A stretch of DNA of 64,000 nucleotides from Coffea arabica (GCF_036785885.1 NC_092312.1:20788001-20852000), one strand, 5' to 3'; shown: positions 1 through 11,918, numbered from the stretch's first letter. The notes: a model not told the origin generated them from the letters alone. Translations and numbers: made by a program.

Positions 1-451
1 AGTTGATCTATTATAATAAAACAAAAGGGAATTTATTATTTTTTATCCATAGGTAAATCCTAATTATGAACTTAAAAGTAGCTATACAACGAATAACTTG
101 ATTGAGCAATAAGACAATATGAATTATAAATAGAAAATTCTGAATTCAATAACTCCTACTTATTAAAAAAATATAAAAGAACGAGAAAGGTTGGACTTGA
201 CTACCGACACTATACAATGAAAAGGAATTCCTACATTTTTTGTTTAATACAATTTTAAAATTATTGTGACTCAATCAACGCTGTATACAAGACATATTTA
301 TCACAATTCAAGGAGGCTAGTGTATGAATTCAAATAATTACGGATGTCAATTGCGCCACACAATAAATGTGGTGGCACAGTAAATATATATACATTAATA
401 CAATAAATATAAACATTGGAATGATAGTGTACAAAGAACACATAAAAATTT
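1..451. other. AT-rich intergenic, nothing recognised
   Basis: I see no frame, repeat or RNA gene that can be supported. The 65-aa frame running from 367 into the foldback element is Ile/Lys-rich chance translation. Confidence 0.5.
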
Positions 452-1166
452 GGCTTTGTTTGGATTTTTTATTTTTTGAAAAACAAGTTTTTCCTATACA
501 ATGTTACAGTAATATACAAATAAAAATAACTCAAAAAACGTCATATTTATACAATATATCATAAACAACTCTAAATATATCAAAAATTTTAAAAATAAGA
601 TTTACACTATTTTCTTCTCCCATCTATCACCACCACCACCACTACCACCACTATCGTCACCCACCGTCTTTCTCCTCAATCCTCTTCCTCCCTCTTTCTT
701 CTCCTTCTCTATCCGCTTCCTCTCTTCCCTTCCCCTTCTCCTTTCCCTTCCTCTCTCTTTTCCTACCATACCCCATCTCCTCTCCTCTAACCTCAACCAG
801 ATCGAGACCTTTGGTTGTGACCAAAGGCCGCGATCTAGTCTCAATGAGGCAAGATTAGGGAGAGGAAGGAATGGGAAGGGCGGGGTGTGGCGAGAAATGG
901 GATGGAAAGGAAATGATGGAAGGAGAGTGAGGGAGGAGGAGGAAAAGGGACGGGGAGAAGAGAGCATGGGGGAGAGAAAGGATGGTGATTGTGATGGGTG
1001 GAGTATTAATTTTTAAAATTATCTTAAAAATTTTTAAACTTAAAAAATGCCTTAAATATATCCCAAAAATACCTTTAAAAACATTTACATTAAAAGTTTT
1101 TCACATGCATTGTTACAGTAAAATATTTCAAAAATACTCCAAAAAACAGCTAATCCAAACGGAGCC
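452..1166. mobile_element. Foldback MITE-like element with pyrimidine/purine arms, copy 1
   Basis: Bounded by inverted ends: ggctttgtttggat at 452 and atccaaacggagcc ending at 1166. AT-rich ends with ttacagtaa motifs enclose a C/T-rich arm (about 610-790) and a complementary-looking G/A-rich arm (about 850-985), around a centre containing a pair of 'ccaaaggccgcgatc'-type segments. It is 715 bp, nearly the same as the copy at 11919-12635. No transposase is encoded, and I could not find a convincing target duplication. Frames on either strand here are low-complexity and not genes. Confidence 0.7.
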
Positions 1167-1590
1167 ACTTGTCATTATGCATTTGAATTTGAATACCAAC
1201 AATTGTATGCTATTTGTATTAGATACACACCATTTCTATGCCCTCTTGTTAATTGGCTTAGAAGGCGTGCCTTTTAGACTACAAAGAATAAGAAATCTCG
1301 TTCGTTTTGTTAATCTTTGTGCATTTTGTTTTTCGAGAATATATATGGGAAATAAGCATTAGCTAGTCAGAATCATCCAAATGAATTAGCTGGTCAACTT
1401 CCTAATTATTCAAATGATAGAGGTTGTAAATCATTTTTTCTTTTTATTTCTTTTAGGCTTGGCCAACTGTAGTTTAAGAACAAGTAAGACACAGAAACGA
1501 AAAATGCAACAAGTCAAGAGCTATGCGAACAAATATGATAAATGATCATGAAATTATATTTTTTTTACGTATATTATTGTTCATCGATTA

Positions 1591-2175
1591 TGTGTTTGAT
1601 AAAACTGAAATTTGAAAACTAAAATTTGAAATTTGAAATTTGAATCCATTAAGTTATTGAATTGTTAAATATTAAATTAAATACTTTTAATTGTTTATAA
1701 CATTCAGTAATAAGTGAATAACTTATCACTTATTTTTAAGAGTAAGTTTCGTTTAAAAAATTCAGATGATCAATTTTTTATTATCAAACGTATCTGAGTA
1801 TATTGAGATATGAATCCATTAAATTTATGTGTTGAATTGCATTATCAAACATGGTCTGAGTTAACCCATCATTCATTTTTGTGCTGTCTATGGGTGAGTG
1901 AGATAAAATTGAAATTTGAAAACTTAAATCTAAAATTTGAAGCTAGAATCCATTAATTTATTAAATTATTAAGTACTAAATCTAATATATTGAGTATATA
2001 TCGCATTAAATAATAAATAAATAATTTATCACTTATTTTTTAGAACAACCTTTGTTTAGAAATTTCAGTGCCACTTATTTAATTCAAATGTTCAATTTTT
2101 TGATATCAAACTTATATAAATATATTAACATTTGAATTTATTAAATTTAAATGTTGACATGGATTATCAAATACA
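1591..2175. repeat. Two diverged direct copies of a ~270-bp AT-rich MITE-like unit
   Basis: Copy 1 (1591-1853) starts tgtgtttgataaaactgaaa and ends ttatcaaacat, so its ends are inverted repeats (tgtttgataa). Copy 2 (about 1893-2175) follows the same order of words: aaatttgaaaac, gaatccattaa, cacttattttt, tttcagat or its variant, ttcaattttt-atcaaac, ending ttatcaaata. The copies are close to one another and in the same direction, with many point differences. No coding capacity. Confidence 0.6.
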
Positions 2176-2368
2176 GTATAAATTTAAAGTGAGCTTTTGC
2201 TTAAAAACAAAAAAAAAAGAATAATAGTTAAAAGATCAAAGATCAAAAACTCAAGAATGCAAAACAATTTGGTGTTTTGAAGGTTTCTATAAGTGTGGGA
2301 ATTAAATTATAGTGACATGTGTAGCTAGCTATTCACACAACATATATTTATGGATTAATCTTTATTAC

Positions 2369-2571
2369 GCTGATAGGATATATACTATCAGCATTGAATG
2401 AATGACAACTATGTAAATTTTGAATTTGAAATTTAATTTTTGCATATATGTCATGAATGTAATAGTAATGCTGACAAGGTATACACTATCAATGTTGGAT
2501 AAATAATAACTATGTAAAATTTAAATTTGAAATTCAACTTTTGCACATATGTCATGAATCAAATGATAATA
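2369..2571. repeat. Tandem ~101-bp repeat, two units plus a partial third
   Basis: Unit 1 from gctgatagg (2369) and unit 2 from gctgacaagg (2470) share the order tatacactatca, aactatgtaaa, aatttgaaatt, gcatatatgtcatgaat. A third partial unit (gtatacactatgagtg) begins at about 2573. A relative of this unit lies at about 4113-4208 and was split by the hAT element at 4210. Confidence 0.6.
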
Positions 2572-2884
2572 ATGTATACACTATGAGTGTATATAAAATC
2601 AACTCTATATTTATGTATCAAATGTTACACTTTAGTCTCAAAAAGTTTCATTTTCGGTCTATCTTTAAACTAAATGATTTGTTTGGATTACTTTTTTTTG
2701 GTAAAAGTCTAATTGGCTGGCTTGTTTATGTTCTTAAAAAAAAAAATCCATTCAAAACATCACATGTAGTACAAGATACTCGTAAACTTTAAAGATATAC
2801 AAAATAAAACACTCGTAAACTTTAAAAATATCTTGAATAGGGCATTGGTGCTGGAGGTTACTAGATGATGGATGGCGAAGGATA

Positions 2885-3690
2885 TTTTAAACAAATACCA
2901 ACATTTTATCTAAAATATTTATAATAAGTTACAATAAAATTTTAACAAATACCTAAAAAAATACACGATTTAAATGGACCCAAAAACTTTCCAATATACA
3001 TCTACACTAAAGTACCAACCTTTCCAAAATATAAAAAAAATACACAAGAAAATACAAACAACACCTTCTTATCTACTTGTCCATTTTTTCGGCCCTTTGT
3101 TAATTAACTTCTTTCTCTTTCTTCCCTCTTATCCCGTTCTCCCTTCTCCCCACTATTTTCCACCTCAATCTCATTCTAGCCTCAATGCCTTAATCCAGAT
3201 TGAGGTTGGATTCTAGAGAGAAATTGAGATGAAATGATCGGAAGAGGTGAAGAAAAAGAAATGGGAGGAATGGGAACGTATTTGGTCTAGATTAGGAAAA
3301 AAGGGAAGGAGATTGGGTGGAAGAAGGAAGGAAAAGGAAAGAAAGAAAAAAAATAGAAAGACAATGAGAGAGGAGAAAGTAGCTAGAGAGAGAAAGAGAG
3401 AGAGGGAGGCAGACAACAATGGGTGAAGAATGGAGAGGGAAGCTAGTCCATGGAAAGAAAAGAAAATAAGAGAATGGGTGAAAAATTAAGGGGGAAGCTA
3501 GTCCATGGAAAGAAAAGAAAATAAAAGGTAGCAAGATGGCCAGCAAAAGGCATAAAAATAATTCTTTATTATTTTTAAAATATCATATAAAAACACAATA
3601 AAAAACTCTTAAAACACTTTAACTAAAATTCTATTAAAACAGCATTTATATTTTGAATTTAATAAAAATGCCCTAAAGCACCTATGTAAA
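2885..3690. mobile_element. Probable third foldback element with purine/pyrimidine arms
   Basis: It has the same architecture as the copies at 452 and 11919: an AT-rich flank, a C/T-rich arm (about 3065-3190), a short centre (ctcaatgccttaatccagat-type), a long G/A-rich arm (about 3230-3535), and an AT-rich flank. The outer ends are degraded, so the borders are estimates. Inside the G/A arm a 55-bp-period direct repeat (gggaagctagtccatgg at about 3437 and 3492) has doubled part of the arm. Confidence 0.45.
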
Positions 3691-3999
3691 CAAACTGAAA
3701 AAACTGGACTGCATTGGGTTGTTATAAATTTTGCAAAAAAATTGATTAATGAGAATTAACAAAAGTTACTATTGAGTAGATTTAAATTTTAACTTTTTTG
3801 GCTCAATGAAAAATCCAATACATAGGCAAATGAGAAGGAATAAAAAACTTAAATTATGTGAAATAATGAAATAAAAACAATCCCAAAATAGGATTAACTT
3901 ATTCTGACATAGTAGTAAGAGTAGAGCACCATTTATAGCACATGCCTCCTTTTTTTTTGTGGGAAAATTACGTTGTTTCCTCGTGCATTATTTCAAGTA

Positions 4000-4105
4000 A
4001 AAATTAGACCCGAGAAAGGATGAGTTGTATGGTTCAGAGAATGAGAGGAAGTGTAAGCGAGAAGTATTGGAGTTCAATCCTTCATACTTACACTAAAAAA
4101 AATGT
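4000..4105 (+). mobile_element. SINE-like unit (tRNA-type A and B boxes, A-rich end)
   Basis: An A-box-like tggttcagaga (about 4030) is followed 39 bp later by a B-box-like ggagttcaatcc (4069-4080), the usual spacing of an RNA polymerase III promoter. A run of A (4094-4102) ends the unit. No clear target duplication was found, so it may be truncated. Confidence 0.4.
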
Positions 4106-4209
4106 AAATATTATATACACTGACAGTGTATACACAATTACGGTTGGATGCATGACATATGAGTAAAATTTAGATTTTAATTTTAAATTCAGATAACTTA
4201 TCATGTATC

Positions 4210-5384
4210 TAAGGATGACAACCGTCCCGTCCCCCGCCCCGTCCAGCTTGCCACGCTGGTGTCCCTGCGGGGTTAATAAAAATATGTTATAATTTTATTG
4301 TAGTTAAATTTTAGCAAATAATCAAGTACTAAAATATCAACACATCATCAAATTATTATTCATTGTAATTTCACAATTGAAACTTATAAAAACAATCAAA
4401 CAAAAGTTATTTGAATACAATACAACATGATGAAATAAATACAACTAAAGTAGTCAAATTTTTACTTTTGGCACAAATACAATCACTAATTCATTATTGT
4501 ACTTGTGTTTTTTTTTTTGGAGAAAAATATGTTATTATATTAAGTGTAATTAGGGATTTAGTATAAATGTATTAGTAAATTTAGTATAACCAATTAATAA
4601 TTTGTATTAGTACACATTTATAATTATTAGTATAATTGATAATATAAATTATATTACATATATACATTATATAATACATATAACTAATAATATTATTATC
4701 ATAAGTTTGTAACTAATTAAATTATATATTATATATATAATTATATACATATATATATTTTATATATTTATTTTTTTAAAACGGGCTCCCGTCCCCCGTT
4801 AGGGCTGGCAACGGGTCGGGTCCGGGCCGGAATTCATTATTCCGGACTCGGACCCGAATTACTATGCCGGATCCGGACCCGACCCGTTTACCCGACGGGT
4901 CTTTTATTCTACGTTCCGGATCCGGATCCGGCGGTCCCGGATCCGGATCCGGGTCTACCCGAACAAATTTATCAAATTTTATAATTTCTAATAAAAATGA
5001 GAAAAAAATATACTTGTAAACTAATTTATAACTAATGCAAAGAAAAAATCAAATAAGAAAAGAAATCAAATTAACTTTATTAAAATACATCACCCTAATC
5101 AAATTATATTGATAAATATATATTTTTTAAATTATTAATTCATTTATATCCGAATCCGGGTCTAATACGGGCCGGAATACTATATTCCGTATCCGACCCG
5201 TTTTTTTGTTTGACAAAACGGATCCGGATCCGGGAAACGGAATTAAATCCCTACCCATACCCGCAATAATTTCACGGATCCGGGTCTAGACCCGACCCGT
5301 TGACAGGCCTATCCCCCGTCCCGTTTCTAAGCGGGGGGAAAACAATTCCCCCGTCTCATTAGCCCTCTGCGGGGCGGGTCCTTA
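4210..5384. mobile_element. Non-autonomous hAT-like element, interrupted by a second hAT element
   Basis: The ends are taaggatgacaaccgtcccg (4210) and gcggggcgggtcctta (to 5384). Their outer bases are inverted (taagga/tcctta), and both ends are very G/C-rich around an AT-rich core. It is flanked by a direct repeat catgtat at 4202-4208 and 5385-5391, a 7-8 bp duplication as made by hAT transposases. Without the inner insertion it is about 655 bp. No transposase frame. Confidence 0.7.
4800..5311. mobile_element. hAT MITE nested in the element at 4210-5384, perfect 8-bp target duplication
   Basis: The terminal inverted repeats are tagggctggcaacgggtcgg at 4800 and the near-complement ccgacccgttgacaggccta ending at 5311. 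The 8-bp duplication tcccccgt lies at 4792-4799 and 5312-5319. Subterminal gc-rich ccggatccgga motifs repeat many times at both ends, as expected for transposase binding sites. The 512-bp length and lack of a frame make it a MITE. TIRs starting TAGGG and an 8-bp duplication are typical of the hAT superfamily. Confidence 0.88.
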
Positions 5385-5391
5385 CATGTAT

Positions 5392-5653
5392 ATAATGGTA
5401 ATGATATATATGCTGTTAATGTATAAAAGATTAATTAAAAAAAAAGTAAAACTTAGACGAATGCAAAGTATTAAAATGCCGCGTGTCAATATGTAATGGA
5501 CTAGTTGTGCGATTTTCCGTGATCAAAACATAGCTTGAAGGCACAATCGTGGATTACCTATTACAGAAAATGCAACGGCTTATGAACCAAACTAACACGT
5601 TTTATCCGAACAAAACCAAACTGCAACCTGTAAAACGTGCCCCATATGGGTCC
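5392..5653. other. Intergenic, nothing recognised
   Basis: AT-rich, containing only the remainder of the repeat unit interrupted by the hAT element at 4210-5384. No supported feature. Confidence 0.4.
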
Positions 5654-5677
5654 AAATTTCTTTACTGAAGAATCTAA

Positions 5678-5823
5678 GGTTGTGTTTGAATTGCATTTTT
5701 CATGATTTTTTATGGAAAAATTACTGTAGCGATTTGATGTATGTGAGGGAAAAAGATAATAAGGAAATGAGATCACGAAAAACAACGTAATTTTCTGACG
5801 AAAAATTGCAATCCAAACAAGGA
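5678..5823. mobile_element. 146-bp MITE upstream of HISN1, flanked by a 24-bp direct repeat
   Basis: Inverted ends: ttgtgtttgaattgcattttt near 5680 against aaaaattgcaatccaaacaa ending near 5820. An internal motif ttactgtagcgatttgatg is shared with the element at 52249. Directly on both sides sits the same 24-bp word, beginning aaatttctttactgaag, at 5654-5677 and 5824-5847. Confidence 0.75.
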
Positions 5824-6058
5824 AAATTTCTTTACTGAAGAATCTAAAATTTTATTTACCGAATCTACCCCAGACCCTGAGGCCCATGTATCCAGTCACT
5901 GCCACTTCTAACTCATCCCCGCGGCGGCGATTAATCTCTTCCCCACCAAAGCCGCCTGTCTCCTCCTCCTCTCGCGTCCCGCATTTCTTTTCTATTGTAA
6001 TATATTTTTTTTGGCTGGTGAGAGATAGAGGAAAGCAAATTCGACATTTTTCAAAACT

Positions 6059-9000
6059 ATGTCAGCTATCCAATCACTATCTCCGCAGTTTCTTTATTCT
6101 TCAGCTTCTTTTGCTGTTAAATTTTCAGTAAAATTCACCGTCTCGCGTTGTTCATTGGCGCCTTCACCAGTTACTGTGGCAAATGAAAATGCCGAGAAAA
6201 GGCCTCAGGAAAGAAATGAAATTCGCCTCGGCTTGCCGAGTAAAGGTCGTATGGCCGCCGACACTCTCGATCTTCTCAAGGTAATTCATGCTAGCTCTTT
6301 TTTTTTTTTTTTTTAAATTGTTCGCGGTTTATTCTTCCATTCTCATATGTAATAATCCGTGTTTTCATTTGATATTTAAGGATTGTCAATTGTCGGTGAA
6401 GCAAGTAAATCCACGGCAGTATGTCGCGGAAATTCCTCAGGTATGTAGCAGTATGGCTTTTAAAAATTGTCATTAGTCTATTTTTCACACTTAATTATTC
6501 CGTAAGCTTGCGTTTAATTCTACCGGTTGGTAATTAATGCTTAATGTGTTGTGTTGTGAAAGCCTTATAACACTCCTATGTAATGATAAAACGAGAAATA
6601 TTTTTTTTGCCTTTGTTTAACTGATATTGACCTTTCTTAATCTCTCTTACAGATCCCGAACTTAGAAGTTTGGTTTCAGCGGCCAAAAGATGTTGTAAGA
6701 AAATTAGGGTCTGGAGACCTTGACCTTGGTATCGTTGGTCTTGATACAGTTCATGAATATGGTCAGGTAAGCGTCTGAAGCCCATAATGCTGATTTTCTA
6801 TTGAATCAAGAAGCAGTTTTTTTTTTTTACTGCACGCTAGGATTCACCAAAAGATTGTAACAGAAGCTAATGGCACATTGCCTTATCATGGATATGTTAG
6901 TCATTGCCCGCCTGCATGAGTGTTTTTACGCCGCATTCTATTGCTCTAATCTCATCATATTCAAGTTGCAGTTAGTGATTGCTTCTAAAATATTGATGTT
7001 GGCCATAGTCTCTCCAGATTGCACACTCCTTTTGCCTTGTCAGTTAGCTTCTGATGTTTCAGTCTCTCTATGAAATTCTAACTCTGTTGGAAGCTTTTGG
7101 AAGCATAGGGGATCTTTAGCATGTCATTCTGTTTTCATAAGCTTCTGCTAAGTATCCTTTTGGATTCTTCTCAGTCCCTCATGTTGCTTTCAAAGTCAAT
7201 GCAAAGAAGGCAATGTGTGTAATATTAAGGATCGATGTTTTACAGATTAAATAGCTAGTTGATTTGTCCTTTAGATCAAATGAATTGGATATTTAACGTA
7301 AAAGAGTAGTGACTATCACATGTGGAGCTTGGTGTAGCTTCTATGTTCATAAATTTAGCTATACTAGAAGAAATTTACTTCAATTTTGGGCTTATGTTCT
7401 CTCCAAGCTAAATGCTTTATAGTTGCTTGGCTTGTTTGTGAACTAGATAATTGAAGTAGGATGTATGACATTTACTGTGAAAGTTAATTTTCTCCAGTTA
7501 GCGAACCTTGTAAGGAAACTGATAGGAATGTAAAATTGGTTAAATTCTTGTTTAAGTTTGTCTATGTACTTGAAGTTCTAAAGTTTTTACTGCAATTTAT
7601 GTTTACCATTTTAGCTCTTGCCCCTATCCAATCATAAGGATGTGACTGATTGATTTCTTTTATTAGGGGGATGAAGATCTCATCATCATTCACGATGCTC
7701 TAGATTTTGGAGATTGCCGTCTATCCCTAGCTGTAGGTCGTCAGTTTTACAATCTTAATATTATTGAGAAAAACATTGTTCTTCCATTATTCCACTGATA
7801 CAGGTAATTCCATACACTTTTTTTTTTGGTCAGATACCCAAGTATGGGATTTTTGAAAATGTGAATTCCATAAAGGATCTTGCACAAATGCCACAATGGA
7901 CACCTGAGAGACCCTTGAGAGTTGCCACTGGCTTCACCTATGTATGTTTTGAAGATTTGCATCTAGTGTTTAATTTTTTCCTTTTTACTTGATTGTGTCT
8001 TACTATTCACTTGGACATGATGCTTTATTCAGATGGGTCCTAAATTTATGAAAGAGGTTGGATTAAAGTATGTTACCTTTTCAACAGCTGATGGAGCCCT
8101 AGAAGCAGCTCCTGCAGTAAGTCTACTTTTGTACATGTTATGTTCATTTAGTCACGGTTAAATGCATTAGTGCAAAATGAACTACAGCTTCCATTACTTC
8201 TTCTTGTCTGTTTGTTGTGGGCCTCAAATCTGCAAAAGAACTAAAGAAAATTGGAAAATTTGAGGGTGACAGAAAAGATGAAAGGAAGTAGAAAGGAGAG
8301 GTTAGGGTCTGATGAGAGATCAGTTGCTGAAATATTACGGCTAGCTTCTTATCAACTGTACCAGCAAGGCATAAAATGTTGGATTCTTCCTTAAGAAACA
8401 TGAAGTTACTAATCATTTTGATATCCATCAGCAAGTATTCAAGAATTATGAGTTGTTGAGTCTTGCTGGAATTTTTCTTATGAAGCATAACCTAAATTAT
8501 TGAGTTCTGAATTTTGAGCTCTCACTGAAATTGTCTAGAAATTCTATTTTTTTTAGCAGTATTACATAACTGCTCAATTGCATTGGACATCTGTCCTATT
8601 TAAATTAGCTAGTGTGCTGCTAACCTCTATTTTTCTCTTGTTTGACTTTCCTTTTTCAAGTCATGAATTCAAATGTGTAATTTGGAGAAAATTTCTCTCT
8701 CTGTTTCACTTGGAACTTTAAAGCATGTGCTCTGGCAAATTATTACCTGAACAAGTTGTTTTGTGCTCTAAACATTGTTTTGGATCTTTGTATCTTAGAA
8801 GATTATGACGCTATGATGTTTCTCTACATTTTGGTTGCTGTTGCTTCATCATGTTTCTTTGCTTACTTTTTCTTTCAAACTTAGATGGGGATCGCTGATG
8901 CTATAGTGGATCTTGTAAGCAGTGGAACTACTTTGAGAGAAAACAATTTGAAAGAAATTGAAGGCGGAGTTATTTTGGAAAGTCAGGTGATCACTCTTTT

Positions 9001-10595
9001 CTTAGTATATACGTTGAAAGGTTCACAGCTTGATAAGACTGAAATATATGGAGAGGAGCCTCTAACTAATGCATTCTCACCATTTGACTTTAATTTACTG
9101 CTTTAGGCTGTTCTCGTTGCTAGCAGAAAGTCATTGGTCCAGAGAAAAGGCGTGCTTGATGTAACTCATGAAATGCTTGAAAGATTTGAGGCACACTTGA
9201 GGGCTAGCGGTCAGTTCACGGTATGCTTAATTTCCCTCTTAAATTGTTTATGCGACTGTTTGTTGTCATGTCTATGTTCTCATATTGTTCACCATGCAGG
9301 TAACTGCCAATATGAGGGGAAGTAGTGCAGAGGAAGTGGCTGATCGAGTACTAAGCCAACCATCATTATCTGGTTTGCAGGTGAAACAAATCGATCCTGC
9401 GTAAAGACAAAAGAAATACAAAGAAAATATTGAACATAAACTTGAGAACTATGACATCGTATTCTCTTGTTTGCAAGAGGTTTATTAACATTCTTTGAGT
9501 TTTTGTTTATCATCAGGGACCCACTGTAAGTCCAGTTTTCAGCAAAGGCGGGGGGGTACTGCCTGATTATTATGCTATAGTTATATGTGTACCAAAGAGA
9601 GCACTATACAAGTCCGTTCAACAGCTGAGGGCGGTGAGATTAGTAAACTCTTTATAGCTTATATAGTGGCGATTTGAATACCAATCTCTCCCATCTTTCA
9701 CCACCAACCTCCACCTTTTTCTTCTGACAATAATAACAACAAATTAATGGGGGTGAGAATTGTGGGATCTGTTGAAGTGGATTGCCCTAGTTGGTAATTT
9801 ATTTTATGTTTGCCTACGTTTTGTACACTTTCATCACTTGTAATTTTTGAAACTGCTAAATTTCTTATGGGTTTGTAATTGGCTGGACTGCCATCATGGT
9901 CCATCTGTTGTTATCTTGCTTATACTGTTCCTGATCTTCTAATCAGTTCAAGAAGTGTTGAAAAGATTGCTTTTTAGGCTTGAACTATCTCAAACAATAG
10001 TTTTCTTGTATTATCTGCATGATTCAGTTTTTATTGGAACCAGTAACATGGGAAATAGACAAAGCAAATCAAATCCTAACCAATACTGAGTGGAAATTTT
10101 GTAAGGCATCAAGAGTTAAGATGATTTGAATATTGTGGAGGATCTTTTTCTTGCACTGTAAGAATGTGCTTTGAAAGAACCTTGATTCAAGTGACTTTAT
10201 TTGCTCTTGTTCCTTCCTACCTTAGTTTACATGCACCCCATGGACCTTTTAAGTTTGAGCGGAGTTTTGGATGCTAAATTATCATCTAACGCATCCTGCC
10301 TGCCCATCTTGTCCTATTGGTAGTCTTTTGCTCTATTGGTGGTCTTTTGCTATTCCAAGGTCTTTTATTAAGCTATGTCTGTACCCTATTTTTTTCTCGT
10401 CCAGCCACGTTGATTTTCTTTTGTAGTTCTTTAAATTCATTCCATGTTTGTGATGAGCCATATCAACGTTGCTTATGTTCTATGCTTTGTCTGGTGCAGA
10501 TTGGAGGTAGTGGTGTCTTGGTTTCTCCCCTGACCTATATCTTTGATGAGGAGACTCCCAGATGGCGCGAGCTTCTTTCAAAATTGGGGCTTTAG
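6059..10595 (+). CDS. HISN1: ATP phosphoribosyltransferase, plastid (histidine biosynthesis step 1)
   Basis: This enzyme condenses ATP with PRPP to form phosphoribosyl-ATP, the first committed step of histidine synthesis, in the plastid. There are eleven exons: 6059-6280, 6381-6440, 6653-6766, 7667-7732, 7834-7941, 8033-8116, 8885-8986, 9107-9220, 9300-9380, 9517-9633 and 10500-10595. They join without a phase break to 387 codons. Residues 1-52 are Ser-rich and poor in acidic residues, like a transit peptide. The catalytic part starts at about residue 53 ([11 protein letters not shown]). The PRPP-binding stretch [12 protein letters not shown] lies near residues 227-238 in exon 7. Residues from about 315 form the C-terminal ACT-like domain of long-form HisG, which in the family binds histidine for feedback inhibition. 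The length fits plant HISN1. The start is the first ATG in frame with the conserved region. The gene is convergent with the NFU gene downstream. A MITE sits about 235 bp upstream of the start. Confidence 0.97.
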
Positions 10596-10907
10596 TCACT
10601 CTATTTCACGTTTGATGTTCAACAATCTCCGGCATATCTGGAGGTCAATGCAAGTCTCGAGCTTACCAGCAAACTTGGAGATATGAAGCTCTGATGGTGT
10701 GTGTTCAAGTTTTGTTTGCAAAAATTTTCTTCATAATTTCTGTATCGGTTTTCTGTAATCTGTGATGGTAGTATTCTTTGTTGGCGCGGATGAGCTCGGC
10801 TAGGTTAGCCTAGAAGTGTAGTTGTTACACTGGCACAATTGGCTTGACTTTTTGCTAGGGTGTTTGCAGATAAATTACTTCACTTCTTGGTATGAGAACA
10901 ATTATGT
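10596..10907 (+). other. HISN1 3' flank
   Basis: The region after the stop codon probably holds the 3' UTR of HISN1. No clear single poly(A) signal stands out. No other feature seen. Confidence 0.4.
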
Positions 10908-11070
10908 GTGTGTGTTTGGATAGGATATTATTTAAAATATTATGGTATAATTCTTGTAGCATTTTTATAATGTGTTGTGTGCTGAGATTAAAAAAAAAGT
11001 AATTAAAAATATAAAAGAAAAAGGTAGTTGAGAAAGTATGTTTTTGATGCAAGTAAAATAATATTTACGG
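10908..11070. mobile_element. MITE of the 52249 family, 3' end degraded
   Basis: Starts tgtgtgtttggataggatat and contains the words gtagcattttt and gatgcaagtaaaataat in the order seen in the copy at 52249-52390. The closing inverted end is not recognisable. Confidence 0.45.
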
Positions 11071-11252
11071 TAGTGATAGCACGTTTAATTGTTTCTGGTT
11101 GTTTTATGGTAATTTCCTTTCTCCCAATATCCTATTTGTAAATAAGTGGTGGGTTTGAGTGGTTGACACCAATCAAAACTATAGATGCCATATTGTCTAT
11201 GCGCCTTTAGGACTTTTACTGCATGAGGCGGAACAGACAACTGCTTACTGAC

Positions 11253-11283
<31 letters not shown>

Positions 11284-11918
11284 CTTAGTGAAATTGTGTA
11301 ACAACTTTTGTAACAAATGACGGAAGGCATTTGATGAAGTTTCACATAATAATATCAAAATCACAATTAATATGACTTGGACGAAAATTTGCATTATAAC
11401 TAACTTCCAAAAGCAACAAGCAGTTGGTAGAAAATAATAATATTTACATCTACCTTCAAAAATAGATTTCTAGTAACATAAAAACAAATTTGCAAAGTGC
11501 ATTTTGTTTTAGTTTACTTGAAAGAATAACAATTAGGTTCTTTTGTCTGAAGGGCAATTTAAAATTTATTCCGACGAGGTTATAATTTTCAATATGTAAA
11601 CCATCCATTGTATTTTCCAAAAAGAAGAAGAAGGAAGAGAAAAAAACGAAAGAGTTACAAACAAAATATTTTTCTGTTGATTTCCAATTAAATTTGTTTA
11701 CGTTAAAGTGCAATTATTTTACTCAGAAGGTTCATTTAAAGAAAATTTTCCTCGAAAAGAAAAGATTTATGCACGAAAACATGGAAGAGTAGGAAAATAT
11801 TTATGCAACTCCTATTGACGATGCAGATAGATTAGCCGCCTTTTTCATGTTTTTCCTTTTATATTATTGGAACGCACTATCTAGTCTACGTCGTCGTTTC
11901 TACGATTTTGCAAACTCA
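11071..11918. other. Intergenic with a 29-base A run
   Basis: An uninterrupted run of A at 11253-11281 is the only distinct feature. The surrounding DNA has no credible frame and I found no SINE or LINE body next to the run. Confidence 0.5.

Noticed and set aside
602-967. 121-aa frame on the minus strand, and similar frames at 12090-12526 and 3213-3546
   Set aside because: They translate the C/T-rich and G/A-rich arms of foldback elements. Composition is extreme (Ser/Pro/Phe or Arg/Gly/Glu) and frames exist on both strands.
5886-6131. Upstream ATG frame as an alternative HISN1 start
   Set aside because: Its frame differs from that of the conserved coding sequence. The ATG at 6059 is in frame with the catalytic domain and gives a sensible transit peptide.
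8144-8488. 114-aa minus-strand frame inside HISN1
   Set aside because: It lies in the intron between exons 6 and 7, antisense to a well-supported gene, with no recognisable domain.
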